Part shown: in pieces, positions 1-11,063 of the stretch
Layout of the letters: the number at the start of each line of letters is the position of its first letter
Numbering within the stretch: the first letter of the stretch is position 1
Source: Thaumatotibia leucotreta
Taxonomy: Eukaryota; Arthropoda; Insecta; Lepidoptera; Tortricidae
Length of the DNA: 64,000 bases
Direction: 5' to 3'
Assembly: GCA_025490895.1 (NCBI GenBank)
Contig: JALPQI010001825.1
Span: forward strand, 1-64,000
Made by a program: the position numbers and the translations under genes
The notes under the pieces: model-generated
Databases searched by the model: none
The model's input: the letters and a program-made list of their open reading frames with translations, nothing else
Told to the model about the DNA's origin: nothing

Positions 1-174
1 GGTGGCCCAAATTAAATTCAATGAGCGACAATGAGACGAGTTGGTACAGTCGACCGCGACCCTAAAACAATGCGTGTGCCGAGTGCAAATCATTGTGCAT
101 TGTCATGGAAATTATTTTAAAATGCTACGACCATTTGAGATTGAACAGAATGAAGTAACATCCAGCCTAGCCAA

Positions 175-322
175 GATGCCATTCTGCAATCGTATACGAT
201 AAGCGATAAGTCACGTGACCGTAATAATGTATGGAAATGGTCACGTAACTTTTCGTTCGAATCTGTAATTTTCATACATTTATTACTTGTCGCTTATCGT
301 ATACGATTGGCAGAATGGCATC
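175..322. mobile_element. MITE with long terminal inverted repeats
   Basis: The ends GATGCCATTCTG and CAGAATGGCATC are inverted copies, and the match runs inward through CGTATACGATAAGCGA for about 35 bp. The 148 bp element has no coding capacity. A decayed relative lies near 32460-32590. Confidence 0.75.
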
Positions 323-978
323 CAGGTGGCTTATGATGGTCCCGTTTTATCTATTTATCGTGCTACGCATCACTTTCGCACTTACATAATTGTTAGAACC
401 TGACGGCAACAACGACAAACGATTAAACACGTTACCATCATAAGCCTACTGGTTGCAATAATTATGACCACCTGTAGGCTTACCTCATGACGACATAGAC
501 TGTTCATCTCTCTTTTAATAATGTAGTTGGGTGATTCTTAGAGGTACGTTTTAACCGCTCGTATTCGTCTTTGTCGTCCCGAGATTATTACCGAAACGGA
601 AGGACGAGACAACAACATTAATTACGCTAGACTTGGTAATGGTACCTATTCAATTACGTTTACAACAAAATATCACTCTTGCTGGTGTATATATCGTTTG
701 CTGGTGGTAGGACCTCGTGCCCGGATAGCTACCACCGTCTTACCCGTTAACCTGCCGCTAAATAACAGTGTTTGCACTGCTGTGTTTCGGTTTGGGGGTA
801 AGATAGCCGGTATAATTACTGGCATAGATTGAGGCAATCCATCTAAGTCCTAGCGCATATAGGCGATTTTTTCATCGCTATGTCCATGGGCCTCAGTTCC
901 TCCTGCTTTCCATCAGGTGGGCTGAGAGCTTAGTTGTCTCCCTCACATAAAAAAAAACTCTTGGAATCATCTCTTGTA
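323..978. other. Intergenic or intronic, nothing recognised
   Basis: AT-rich sequence with stops in all frames and no repeat family that I recognise. If the T-box gene starts to the left of the window, this is intron. Confidence 0.4.
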
Positions 979-1118
979 AAGGTGCATTCAGACCAAACGA
1001 GCATTCGCTATTCTAACCCCCTACTCTACGAAATTCGATCGATACACAAAACGTGATTCGTTGATTTCGTAGAGTGGGGGATAGAATAGCGAATGCTCGT
1101 TTGGTCTGAATGCACCTT
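979..1118. mobile_element. MITE family B, copy 1
   Basis: Terminal inverted repeats start AAGGTGCATTCAGACC and continue through AACGAGCATTCGCTATTC, close to 55 bp per arm around a short centre. Other copies lie at 19737-19866, 23518-23668 and 24526-24676. Peptides that can be read across it are just translations of the palindrome. Confidence 0.8.
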
Positions 1119-1981
1119 CAGAGATGCCGAGACGACAATGACGAAATAAAAACGCCGAATACCTATACACCCAGTTAGTCAAAGATGGGAGGCGACATAC
1201 TGTGACACCAATCATGTGCTAAGCCTACAGGTATGGCATACATATTTCTGACTGCGACTGTACTATATTAATGGAACGTGACAAACCCGCGTTAATAATT
1301 TTAAAATGACAGTGTGCACTTTAGGGGCGTGAGGTCCACATCGTTGACATTTCGGTAATGGGCCACAAAAGGTTAATCATCCCTTAATGACGACAAAATT
1401 CGACCCACACGCTATTTGCCCTTTCGCGTTTTAGGGTTAAGAAAAAGTTAGATTAGTCTTGCAAAATAAATTTGCTACTGTGTGGCAAAACTTATCAGTT
1501 ATAGTGAGATATTCAAATATTCTGTGAATGAAAAAACTTTCCGCTATCTTTATTGTTTCTGTGTTTGTTGTTCTACATTATACCGTTGGTCATTTTATCG
1601 ATATCTCGTAGTTTGTAATAGAAGTGGAAGTCTTTTTTTATCACCATTAATTAGAAAAGAACTTCCGCTAGTATAAAAACATATTCTTTTGATAAACAGG
1701 TCTGAGATTTTTTTACGTTATTCTCTAATTCAATCGAAAGCCTTCGATATCAAGGTTTAGATGATAAAATTAATAAAATAAATGAAAACTGCAGCAGGTT
1801 TCTCTCCTACTATGTCCATGGAGATGTATTTAATCCTTTTTTTTTTAAACAAGTATCCGATATTCTTATTCAGGAATCTGACGGACTACTTAACTAATAT
1901 GTTTTACTTAAAAACGTTTATTTTTTACCCTTTGTCAAATCAGTCCCTGTGATTACTCTACGAATTTATGTTATAATGCAA
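1119..1981. other. AT-rich sequence with a MITE fragment
   Basis: No gene seen. Around 1190-1236 is the right-hand part of a family H element (CCAATCATGTGCTAAGCCTA), matching 25515-25655. The remainder has frequent stops; a 64-codon open frame near 1482 has no recognisable features. Confidence 0.4.
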
Positions 1982-2367
1982 CCAGAGATCGGATAAATGG
2001 ACGTTATTGTTCGCAATAATGTGGACATAACTCCAAGGTTAATTGATTAATCAATCGAACAATTTCCTGTGATCTGATTTCAAATCTTTAAAGTGACTAT
2101 TTGAAGGGTTCACGGTAAGATCATGTCTAGTTAATTCAAATTACAGAAGCAAAAACCACCTTACTGTTAACAGAATAAGGTGTGAATTTGCCCTGATTTT
2201 TTTTAGCACTGGACATGTTTTTTTCCGTCGGCCCTTCATTTACAGAGGTTTTCATAGTTACCGGTGTCAAATATAGTTTTTTTTTTAAATGACTAAACCA
2301 TTCAATCGTCTTTGGGGGTCATATCCATATTATTGCGAACAATGACGCCCATTTGTCAAATCTTTGG
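1982..2367. mobile_element. MITE carrying a nested family C element
   Basis: Arms of about 50 bp at 1982-2033 and 2317-2367 are inverted copies sharing ATTGTTCGCAATAAT. A separate element (family C, 2102-2238) sits inside, so this one is the older insertion. Confidence 0.65.
2102..2238. mobile_element. MITE family C, copy 1
   Basis: The ends TGAAGGGTTCACGG and the complement of CCGTCGGCCCTTCA pair, followed by a conserved ACATGTC step. It shares the internal block AATAAGGTGTGAATTTGCCC with copies at 10195-10594 and 60548-60656. Confidence 0.7.
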
Positions 2368-2444
2368 GTATAACGTTATATATTTAAGTTATGTATTAGA
2401 AAATTCCGCAATAATAACACGAGTAGTTTGTCCGTGTACCGCAG

Positions 2445-2554
2445 GCAAGCGCTCCTGACGGCGCGCTCGGAGCCCCGCGACGAGGACGACGAGCGGCCCC
2501 TCGACGTCGGGGGGCCTTCGAGTCCCCCCGCCCCGACACACCACACCAGCACAT
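2445..2554 (+). CDS. bi: Candidate internal exon of the T-box gene (first array unit)
   Basis: This 110 bp open segment lies between AG (2443-2444) and GTGAGT (2555). It enters with one base completing a codon, reads 36 codons including SEPRDEDDERPLDVGG and SSPPAP, and leaves with one base (T). The next exon at 5109 starts with two bases (CC) before its frame, so joining them gives TCC (Ser) and keeps the frame. Reading on into the intron meets TAG within three codons. The acidic/proline-rich composition suits the region after a T-box domain, but I cannot confirm homology. Which of the six units is spliced is unknown. Confidence 0.42.
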
Positions 2555-3209
2555 GTGAGTAGTCTGTCCGTGTACCGCACGCAGGCGCTGCTGAGGCACT
2601 CGGAGCCCCACGACGAGCGGCCCCTCGACGTCGGGGGGCCTTCGAGTCCCCCCGCCCCGACACACCACACCAGCACATGTGAGTAGTCTGTCTTTGTACC
2701 GCAGGCAGGCGCTCCTGACAGCGCGCTCGGAGCCCCGCGACGAGGCCGACGGCCTCTCGACGTCGGGGGGCCTTCGAGTCCCCCCGCCCCGACACACCAC
2801 ACCAGCACATGTGAGTAGTCTGTCTTTGTACCGCAGGCAGGCGCTGCTGTGCGGCAAGCTCGGAGCCCCGCGACGAGGACGACGGCCTCTCGACGTCGGG
2901 GGGCCTTCGAGTCCCCCGGCCCCGACACACCACACCAGCACATGTGAGTAGTCTGTCCGTGTACCGCAGGCCGGCGCTGCTGACGGCGCAGCAACAACAG
3001 TCTATCGCAGTTGCTGACGAAGCACCGCGACGATGCCGACAACCTCTAGAGGGCGTTAGGCCTCGAGTCCCTCCGCCCCGACACACCACACCAGCACATG
3101 TGAGTAGTATGTCGCAGCTGCTGAAGGCGGTCGCCCCACAACGAGGCCGACGGCCTCTAGACGTCGTGGGGCCCTCGAGCCCCCTCCGCCCCCAGCATAC
3201 ACCACACCA
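2445..3209 (+). repeat. Six tandem exon-like GC-rich units (probable T-box gene exon array)
   Basis: Six units start near 2445, 2585, 2705, 2837, 2970 and 3118, with a period of about 120-148 bp. Most begin after ACCGCAG and end CAGCACAT followed by GTGAGTAGT; the last ends ACCACACCA followed by GTAAGT. Each thus looks like an exon body with acceptor and donor, but the gaps between bodies are only about 25-35 bp, too short for introns. Units 1 and 2 share an open frame (QALL...SEP...RPLDVGGPSSPPAP); units 3 and 4 carry indels (106 and 107 bp against 110), and unit 5 is enlarged to 130 bp. The base composition matches the downstream exons of the T-box gene and contrasts with the AT-rich flanks. 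It could instead be an intronic GC-rich minisatellite. Confidence 0.6.
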
Positions 3210-3383
3210 GTAAGTAGTCCATTATGTCCATTTTAATTTTAATTCTAAATTGAACATAAATTGTAATTTATTATTATTGTTTTTTATACACTTGAAGATC
3301 TTTTTGTGAATTTACATTTTAGAAATTGTTTGATTATTATTATTTTTTTATACATTTGAGGATGTATTTGTTGTGCTATTTTT

Positions 3384-4790
3384 AACCGACTTCAAAAAGG
3401 AGGAGGTTTACAATTCGTCGAAATCTTTTTTTTTTTTTTATGTATGTTCCCCGATTACTCAAAGACGCGTGGACCGATTTGAAATATTCTTTTTTTGTTT
3501 GAAAGGGTATACCTTCTAGTTGGTCCCATTGTCACCGAATCCAGATCTGATGATGGGATCCTGGAGAAATCGAGGGAACTCTTCAAATGTTGTAGGCACA
3601 CATGACATTTTTCATTTATTTTCGAAGACTAATCAAGTATTTGCATCTAGTCATGAACATCTTAAGTTGGTGATCTGATGATGGAAGGTACAACTCTTTA
3701 GCAATTAGGAGTTGGGGGATAATTCTTTAAGTATAACATATTTCGTGTATTTTGGAAGCTATTTGAGTATTTGCCTTTAGGTGGTCATCCTTTCATGTTG
3801 GTGAGCTGATGATGTAAGGTACAACTCCTTGGAGATTAGGAGTTGGGGGGTAATTCTTTAAATATAACATATTTCATATATTTTGGAGGCTATTCGAGTA
3901 TTTGCCTTTAGGTGGTCATAGTCTCATGTTGGTGAGCTGATGATGAAAGGAATAACTCCTTAACGATTAGGGGTTGGAGGATCATTCTTTGTATATAACA
4001 AATGTCATACATTTTCGAGATCTATTCAAGTGTTTGCTTAGTAGTTATGACATGTCGGTTAGCGGTTAGTGATTCTTTAAATAATATTGGCATGCTAAGT
4101 CTGTTACCTTTGAAATTGTTTTTGTATTCATATAAGTTCGCCAGTTCAGGTTTTATGGCCTACTACAGTGTAGTACATTCTAATTATAAGTATTTAGAGC
4201 ATACTGAATAACGATTTTATATTTACACTACTAAAAAGCAAAAAATAAAATATTTTAAAAATAAAAATAAAACCGCCTTCAAAAATACGCCCGAACTAAA
4301 AAGTTACAAATAATTTTGGTTCCTACTTCTTAGGATTTCCTACCCAAACCTTTAAACCTTTTACCCTATTCATTGAAATAAAACATTATGGCTAGGTACC
4401 CTACAGATTTCTTAGAAGTCGGTGCCAAGCCAAATATGTTCACTTTGCGAGTACTTATATGTATTTGATAGAGCTTTGTAACTTACTGTCACTCCGGTTA
4501 TGCTTTCATGAAAATGACTGAGGCAGACCATTCTGTTGATAAAAACGTAATCGGAGTGACAGTAAGTTACAAAGCTCTATCTAATATATACCTATGAACA
4601 TATTCGGCTTGGCACCGACTTCTAAGAAATCTGTAGGGTACCTAGCCATAATGTTTTATTTCAATGAATAGGGTAAAAAGTTTAAAGGTTTGGGTAGGAA
4701 ATCCTAAGAAGTAGGAACCAAAATTATTTGTAACTTTTTAGTTCGGGCGTATTTTTGAAGGCGGTTTTATTTTTATTTTTAAAATATTTT
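3384..4790 (+). mobile_element. Hairpin-plus-minisatellite element L, left copy
   Basis: The element starts AACCGACTTCAAAAAGGAGG at 3384, then carries about three 131 bp minisatellite units (near 3690, 3821 and 3952, each with ACAACTC...GGAGTTGG), and ends in a large hairpin at 4236-4788. The same parts in the same order, on the opposite strand, make up 57990-60212. It has no open frame of note. It lies inside the presumed T-box intron. Class not known to me; foldback-like or Helitron-related non-autonomous elements are possible. Confidence 0.7.
4236..4788. repeat. Long inverted repeat (hairpin) of element L
   Basis: Two arms of about 235 bp (4236-4470 and 4548-4788) are near-perfect inverted copies; both contain ACCCTATTCATTGAAATAAA and AAGTCGGTGCCAAGCC or their complements. 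The loop is about 75 bp. Confidence 0.85.
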
Positions 4791-5108
4791 ATGTAAAAAT
4801 AATTTTCATGAAGAAATAAATGAATCTATCTATCTATAGTAATAATATTTTTCGGAAGCCATCTTCTAAAGGGGTATACCCCATTATTGTACTCTTATTT
4901 AAAAGAAGCCAACACTTCAGATCGATTGAAACTTTAAAACTCAGTTCAGACACCAGGACCAAAATGTATGTCCTTTATAAAATATTAACTTAACTACAGG
5001 CATATTTCAAATCCTCAAGCAAACGCTCAGAAAATACATAAAACCTTAATTTTCCACCTTTAATTTACTATCCTTAAACGATTGCTAAATACGTTCTTCC
5101 TCTTACAG
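4791..5108 (+). other. Intron end before T-box exon
   Basis: AT-rich, no repeat recognised. It ends in a pyrimidine tract, TTCTTCCTCTTACAG, a good splice acceptor for the exon at 5109. Confidence 0.6.
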
Positions 5109-5433
5109 CCTGGTTCAGTTCTGGCGGCGGCGACTCCGGCGCCGAAGAGGCCAACGAGGCCGGCTCGGACTCCTCCTGCTCTGGGGGCGCTCGGGCCTCG
5201 TCACCCCCCGCGGGGCCTTCCCGCCCGTCCCCCGCGCCCGACGTGTCCCTCGGCCCCCCCGTACAGCCCCCATTGCTGCCGTACCTGTACCCGCCGTCGC
5301 TGTATCCACCCCCGTTCTTCCCGCCGCATCAGATGCCGCCAGGGTTGCTGTTTAACCTTCATCCGCTGCTGCAGCAGTACTCGCTGCCCCCTCCACCTGC
5401 GTTGCCGGCGCCTCCTTTAGGGAAGACGCATAG
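5109..5433 (+). CDS. bi: T-box transcription factor (TBX2/3, optomotor-blind type), penultimate exon
   Basis: The exon starts after TTCCTCTTACAG and ends before GTTAGTAA; two bases (CC) complete a codon from the upstream exon. It reads WFSSGGGDSGAEEANEAG..., an acidic/serine stretch, then a proline-rich run with LLPYLYPPSLYPPPFFPP and ends PLGKTH plus two bases. No DNA-binding domain is present, so the T-box exons must lie to the left of the window. TBX2/3/Omb proteins repress transcription in the nucleus through regions carboxy-terminal to the T-box. Assignment rests mainly on the next exon. The very GC-rich coding sequence stands out from flanking introns. Splice sites were chosen because they join in frame. 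Confidence 0.75.
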
Positions 5434-5943
5434 GTTAGTAAATAATATCGAAATATTATAATCCATGATAATTTTGATAAAATAAATAACCCCCTTATAC
5501 CCTATAAGACCAAAATTGCTCAGTTAAAAGACGTTTATGAATAAGGGAGTAAATGAATACTTCACAGTTGCTCGAAAGGTACCTAACATTGTTTTATCCG
5601 GTACTATTTTAAGATCCAACAATACCTATCTGTAGGATTATGATGGTACCGTTTTTATATTTTGTCCTCATGCTAGCGAATTTTAAGTAGTATGTAAGTG
5701 CGAAAATTAGACATGTCACAATAGATGATAAACGTCGAACTGCAATTAGCCCCTGTACTCCAGAATCTCATCATCAAAGAGCTGAAACGTTCAAATATTC
5801 ACCGTTCCAATACAAAAACATGACAATTGCAGAGCTGACAGCTGAGTTTCAACTTTGTTTTAAATAAATTGCATGTCTTGCACCTGAAAATTATCTTTAG
5901 AAACTGAGAACTTTGCTTACTAAACCGCATTGTTTCCATGCAG
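5434..5943 (+). other. Intron between the last two T-box exons
   Basis: Donor AG|GTTAGTAA at 5433/5434 and acceptor TTGTTTCCATGCAG|G at 5943/5944. The 510 bp intron is AT-rich and free of recognised repeats. Splicing restores AGG (Arg) across the junction, giving HRFAPY. Confidence 0.8.
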
Positions 5944-6175
5944 GTTCGCTCCCTACGCTCTACCTGGTCTAGGCTCAGCGTTCGAGCAAGTGGCCCCACG
6001 AGCCCGGAGTCTAAGCTCGTCCCCTGCGAGGCCGCGCGTGGGGTCGCCCCCCGCGCGAGCGGCCTCCGCCGACCCCCCTCCCGACCCCCCAACGTCCACG
6101 GCCACGGGGACCCCCTCGGATCTGAAGAGCATCGAGCGGATGGTCAACGGTCTGGACGTGGAGACGCAGGATTGA
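5944..6175 (+). CDS. bi: T-box transcription factor (TBX2/3, optomotor-blind type), terminal exon
   Basis: The exon continues the frame as HRFAPYALPGLGSAFEQV, then a low-complexity Ser/Pro/Ala stretch, and ends DLKSIERMVNGLDVETQD with TGA at 6173-6175. From memory, vertebrate TBX2/TBX3 have a closely similar arrangement near their carboxy end: an RFSPY-like segment, a variable linker, then ELQSIQRLVSGLE. That two-block match is my basis for naming the gene optomotor-blind/bifid. The short final helix-like segment is a conserved feature of the group. In insects this factor patterns wing and optic lobe. Alternative: another T-box paralogue, which I consider unlikely. Confidence 0.78.
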
Positions 6176-7866
6176 CTCGGGAGAGCGTTGTAAATACCGT
6201 GTATTTATGTCGATGTAGCTGCACCCGGTGCACCATTCGTACCTTCAATTTGCAACATTCCTTAGACTTCAACTTGGTGTTGCCAGTTTTAATTGTTTGG
6301 CTGAAATCTGTACTATGTTTATCACTAAACGAATAATTTTGTGCAACTATGACAATAACTTTAAGGAAATCAAAATGTCCATTGCAAAATGGCTTGACTA
6401 AGAAGTTAAATAAATCTAATTGATAAATCGTACTTACTTATCAATTTATCATGTTTTAAATCTTGCTAAATTGGTGTTTTAATTCTATTTTTATTGTAGA
6501 CGAGATCTGATGAAGGTGCCAATGGATGCCACCAGGCACAGCTTTTTTGTATCGTTCCTATTTTTTTCTGTCGAGTTCTATTCGGGTCGATATTCGTATA
6601 CTGAATGTAAATAGTTAAGTTAGGTCATTAGGTTGTTAGACACCTGTAAGGCAGTTCAACGTGAGCTGTGACGTCATAAGCGTTGACGAACCGTTCACAC
6701 GATGCGTTTCTTAGATTCCTATAGCAACTTAATGCAATACTTGATAGAATATTTAAGATCTTTCAGAATTTGCAAATTGCGTACATATCCGTGTTTTGTT
6801 TTGACTGACTATTAATCTGATTGGCTGGTACCGAATTAATGTAGAACACAGTTTTGCCTGTATTTTTTATTTTGTCTGCAAATTTGTATTTCTGTATCAG
6901 CTGTTGTAATAGGACTTAAAGAAGCGCATGTAATTATTTATGTTACATTACCTTAGGGTGGATTTTTTGTGGTAAAAATGTGACGTTTACGTTCTTATAT
7001 CACAAAAATAATGTGCAATTATTCCTTGTTTTTAATCAAGTGTCACAATTAAAAAGTAATAATTAACTTTTTTATGTCTAGTTACAGCGTGCTGTTTCTA
7101 ATTGAACCATTTATGACAGGAGTTAAATAAGAAATCGTACATTTATATGATAATTTATTGTTTTTAATTTAATGACTACATAGTTTTGTATTGTTACACT
7201 AGAAACGTCACATTTTGATCGTGAAAATTCCGGCTTATGTCATAACATAACATCGAACACTACACGTAGGTTATCAGACACAATAGTAATCACTAATAGT
7301 TTTCCACCGGAATAACAATAGGCTTAATGTAGTAACGTTTCGAATTGTGTTCTGCAGTTGTGGCACTATAACAAACTTTAAAAAAAAAAGAAAAAAATGA
7401 TGAAAAATCAAACGAAGCGTCGCTTTTTTAATTTGTTGTCACAAACGCAGCAACACGTAATTATGTGTGCTATCCAATTGACTTACTTTTTTTCTTGTTT
7501 GTCCCTGTGGACAGCCGAAGGCGCGAAGCCATTCTGCCTTTCTGACTTACTTAATTACATGGATACTATTTTTTTATTTGTCCTTACGGACATGAGAACA
7601 CAACCTCATCTTCAGCAAAATAACTTCCGTACGTTTCACTGTACTGTTTCCATCTACTTGCCTCCAAATTATTTATTAAAACATTTAGGCTTAAGTACCT
7701 TAAGAAAGAACAAAAAGGCATATTGAAGTTAGTCAATATTGAGATATTTCATATTTTCACTTTAAAAAACAGCAAATTTGAATAAGAAGAGTTATTTCAA
7801 CAACTTTGTTTGGAACTTATGGTTACTTATCTTATGGGGACAACATGATTAAATTTAGGCAATAAA
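6176..7866 (+). other. Probable 3' untranslated region of the T-box gene
   Basis: Repeat-poor AT-rich sequence directly after the stop codon. Candidate polyadenylation signals AATAAA occur at 6409-6414 and 7861-7866; which is used cannot be told. A 109-codon open frame at 7397-7726 looks like chance. Confidence 0.5.
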
Positions 7867-8456
7867 ATGTGCAAGTTACTCTTGGTCACAACTGCAGGCT
7901 ATCAGTTCGCTCATCAGTTCATTTAAACTCACCCTATATAGTAATATTAAATACATTGCTTTATTTTGTAAATACAATTTGTAAGGTATATATGCGTGTT
8001 TACTAATAGACATATTTTGAAAATATGTTTGTCAATTGTGCTGTGAGATTAGCGTGCGTTTAATTGTTGCTAAAAAATCAAAAACATGTTCATTGTCACA
8101 TACAACATGTACTCGTAATTCTGGTAAAAAAAACAAAGGCATTTCTTACAACATTTAGGAGAATTCTAGAGGACTCGTATGAAAGAATTTGATTTGTAAA
8201 AAAAATTTAAACATACCTAGGTATTTGTTCTAAAAGTCAAATAAATTGTCTCTTGCCTCCAACAATTGAACGCGCGCGAAAAACGATTGATAAAATCTAA
8301 CTTTAAGTTAAAAAAGTTTGTAATATATAGTTGATAACTATTATAGTTAAAAATACAAAATATATTATCTATAAAATGAAAATAATTTTCCATGGAATTC
8401 ATTAAATTTAAGCATTAAGAATTTATTTCGGACATTTTGTTTTCATAAGTACTTAC
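7867..8456. other. Intergenic, nothing recognised
   Basis: AT-rich, no open frame or repeat that I can support. Confidence 0.4.
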
Positions 8457-8596
8457 AGTGTTTTACAAAATAAATGAATGGCGTTCTCATCATAGCGTCA
8501 GTCCGTTGAGCCAATCAGGTGACGGTATTTTAGACCAATCAAGTGAGAGGTTGTACACGGCTCCCTTCGCTCCATTCATTTCGTTTGTAAAACACT
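8457..8596. mobile_element. MITE, 140 bp
   Basis: AGTGTTTTACAAA at the left and its inverse at the right (GTTTGTAAAACACT), with ATGAATG/CATTCAT just inside. Internal CCAATCA motifs, no coding. Confidence 0.65.
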
Positions 8597-9242
8597 ACAT
8601 TTGTAAATGATAACCAGAGATTTGACATGCAATACAATTTGTTATTTTGCCATTTTTTCAAGTGACGCCTGCGGTGAGATCTGTAAGCAGTTCGTAAGTA
8701 CAGCTGTAATTGAGAAATTATTCATTAAAATATAATAGATAAATCTATTGACAAAATACTTGTATTTATTTCTGGGTTTACCCTTAGAAGTCCTCTAAAC
8801 CTAGATTTCTTCGGTATATCTTCGAATGAGCACAAATCGTCGTCTTAGTGTAGAAAGCAGTATTTATTTTGCTATAAAACTCCGTGGCAAAAAGCCGCCT
8901 TCTGTCTTAGAATTAAAGGCAGATTTTGGCGTTGGCCCAATACTAAAAGTTATTCAGTATGACATATACACGGTTTGTGCTATGGGAAACTCTCTTTTCT
9001 TCGGCGTTACACTCTTGACAGAGTGGTCGTGGCCGTCACGTAGTTTGTGCTGCCTGATGTATTATGCGACGCCATTCCGTTGGAACTGCCGCGCTTCTGG
9101 TGCATTTGTGCAGTGGAGCATCCACGGTGGCCTTCACTCCGTCTGTCCACCTCATCGGCGAACGTCCTCGTCGAAAACTATTACATGTGTATCGTAGTGT
9201 ATGGGAAACTAGTATAGTTTATTAGTGACTTAGGAAACATCC
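8597..9242. other. Intergenic, no supported gene
   Basis: A 123-codon open frame (8826-9197, + strand) has no recognisable domain, no neighbouring splice context and ordinary composition; I do not call it a gene. Confidence 0.4.
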
Positions 9243-9614
9243 TATACAGTGTGTAAATCTAATACGGGCGATCAATTAAACCAGGCATGGGATTCATTAC
9301 TGTAATCATGGATTACAAGGTTTTTTTAATGTTACTCTTAATTATAACCCCACAGAATTTTTTTACGATTATCGGAGCAGCAACGTAGGTACGAACATTT
9401 GTTATTGTTGATATGGCAGTTATGTCATCTGCTTTTGAAATTAGCTGTCAACGAGTGTTTAACTCGCGTATGTTGCTCTACATTGCGCGTCGAATTATTT
9501 TGTATAGAAAATTTGTTGTTCAAATTTTAAGTAAAAGTTATTTGTATGTACTTATTATGTCGTAAACGAACACCCGTCAAGAGCTTCGCCCGTATTAGAC
9601 TTACACCCTGTATA
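9243..9614. mobile_element. MITE, about 370 bp
   Basis: Ends TATACAGTGTGTAAATCTAA and the inverse of ACTTACACCCTGTATA, each continuing into the block ATACGGGCGA. Non-coding interior. Confidence 0.7.
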
Positions 9615-10194
9615 ATAAGTATAATAACCACAAAAACACAAGACAAGTCCAAAAACTGTCCCAATTCCCACAAACAAAACTAGGTAACTCCTAATTAACG
9701 CAAACCGCATCCGTCCATCGCAGTCACATCTCATACTCGTACACAGATAATTGCGCCCGCTATCGCAGCATCCTCGGAGGTGTCACGTACGTAATTGGTG
9801 TTATCTGATGGGCGTTATGGCGTATGCTAAACTAGTTTTTGTGAGATTGGGAGATATGTGGCTATTTCTAGTAGCGAAACTTGTTACGCTCTTGCTAGGT
9901 TGTATTTCCGTAACTATCATTTAATTTAGGCTGAGGTTTACCAAATTTTTATTCAAAAAATAACGCTTTCTCGCGGGTACTACGAGTAGTGTCAAATTAC
10001 TATGGAGTTTTGAAATTACTATCCAAGAGTAAGCATTATTCTTCGAATAATATTTTTGCCAAATCGACCCTTAAAGGTAAGAAAATAATACCCAGATCAA
10101 TATTGTGGGTCGTTCTTATCGAAATCGACCGGAATTGGTAAGCTCAATTAACGCTTGCGTTGTGGGTACAGCCACGAATATATATGAAGGGTCC
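9615..10194. other. Intergenic, nothing recognised
   Basis: No gene or clear repeat seen. Confidence 0.4.
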
Positions 10195-10594
10195 ACGGAA
10201 AGAACATGTCTAGTCAATAGGCATGATGACTGGCAAGTCAAATCAGCATCTTTTTTCGAACTGTCAAAACGATCCCCACTTTAGAATAGTATGGAATTTT
10301 ATATGAAATACTCAAAAGTGACGTCACGTTTGAGTACTGCCAAATGACCTACTCTTTTAAGTTCTTTTCAATTTATTAAATAGAAGTTCTGTACAAAAAT
10401 TACTGCAATCTACATCTTAGTAATAATTTCTTTGTGTATTATGTCGTGCATAATGTTAAGTAATTTATTTTAACTACTGTCATCATCCCTATTCAAATTA
10501 CAGAAGGAAAAACCACCCTACTTTAAACAGAATAAGGTGTGAATTTGCCCTGATTTTTTAAAGCTTTGGACATGTTTTTTCCGGGGACCCTTCA
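10195..10594. mobile_element. MITE family C, long copy
   Basis: Ends TGAAGGGTCCACGGAA and the inverse (CCGGGGACCCTTCA). It contains the family block AATAAGGTGTGAATTTGCCC but has about 250 bp more interior than the copy at 2102-2238, so it is either a less deleted parent or carries a further insertion. Confidence 0.7.
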
Positions 10595-11063
10595 ATCCCT
10601 TCATATTAGACACGAAATTCAAATACAGAGCAGATAATAGAGCTATCTACAATATACCACGAATTTTTCCTGTCAGTTTTGTGGCAAAGTTTGCCGCTCT
10701 TCTATAGGTCTAGTTAGCCAACAAAAGCGATGTCTTCAGGGCATTTACACCTAAAGTCTGAAATAGTCGCAAACTTCAGTAGACAATACCAATAGCCAGG
10801 CAGAAAATATTTGAATAAAGGATGTAAATATTACTTGTACACATGGTCAAGACGGTCACAATTACACAGCCATGGGTCACCAGGGTCAGCGCCCTCATTA
10901 CACACCCAGCCCTCGTATGAATGGGCGGTATCTGCGCCGTTTATCACGTTAGCACCACGACACCAGCTTATCTGCCATCTTGCCTGAACACGACTGTCAT
11001 CTCGCTTGTGGTAAACATTCTTGGTTAGAAGATTGTTTGTTACTTACCAGAACCGTTGTCGTA
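10595..11063. other. Intergenic, nothing recognised
   Basis: Slightly GC-richer around 10850-11000 but no open frame or known repeat. Confidence 0.35.

Noticed and set aside
2376..3089. Minus-strand open frames of 181-237 codons across the GC-rich array
   Set aside because: They repeat the same peptide in shifting frames and simply reflect the GC-rich tandem units; the splice-like signals and match to downstream exons are on the + strand.
7397..7726. 109-codon open frame after the T-box stop
   Set aside because: Lies in the probable 3' untranslated region, no domain, chance length in AT-rich DNA.
8826..9197. 123-codon open frame as a host gene
   Set aside because: No motif, signal peptide, splice partner or repeat support.
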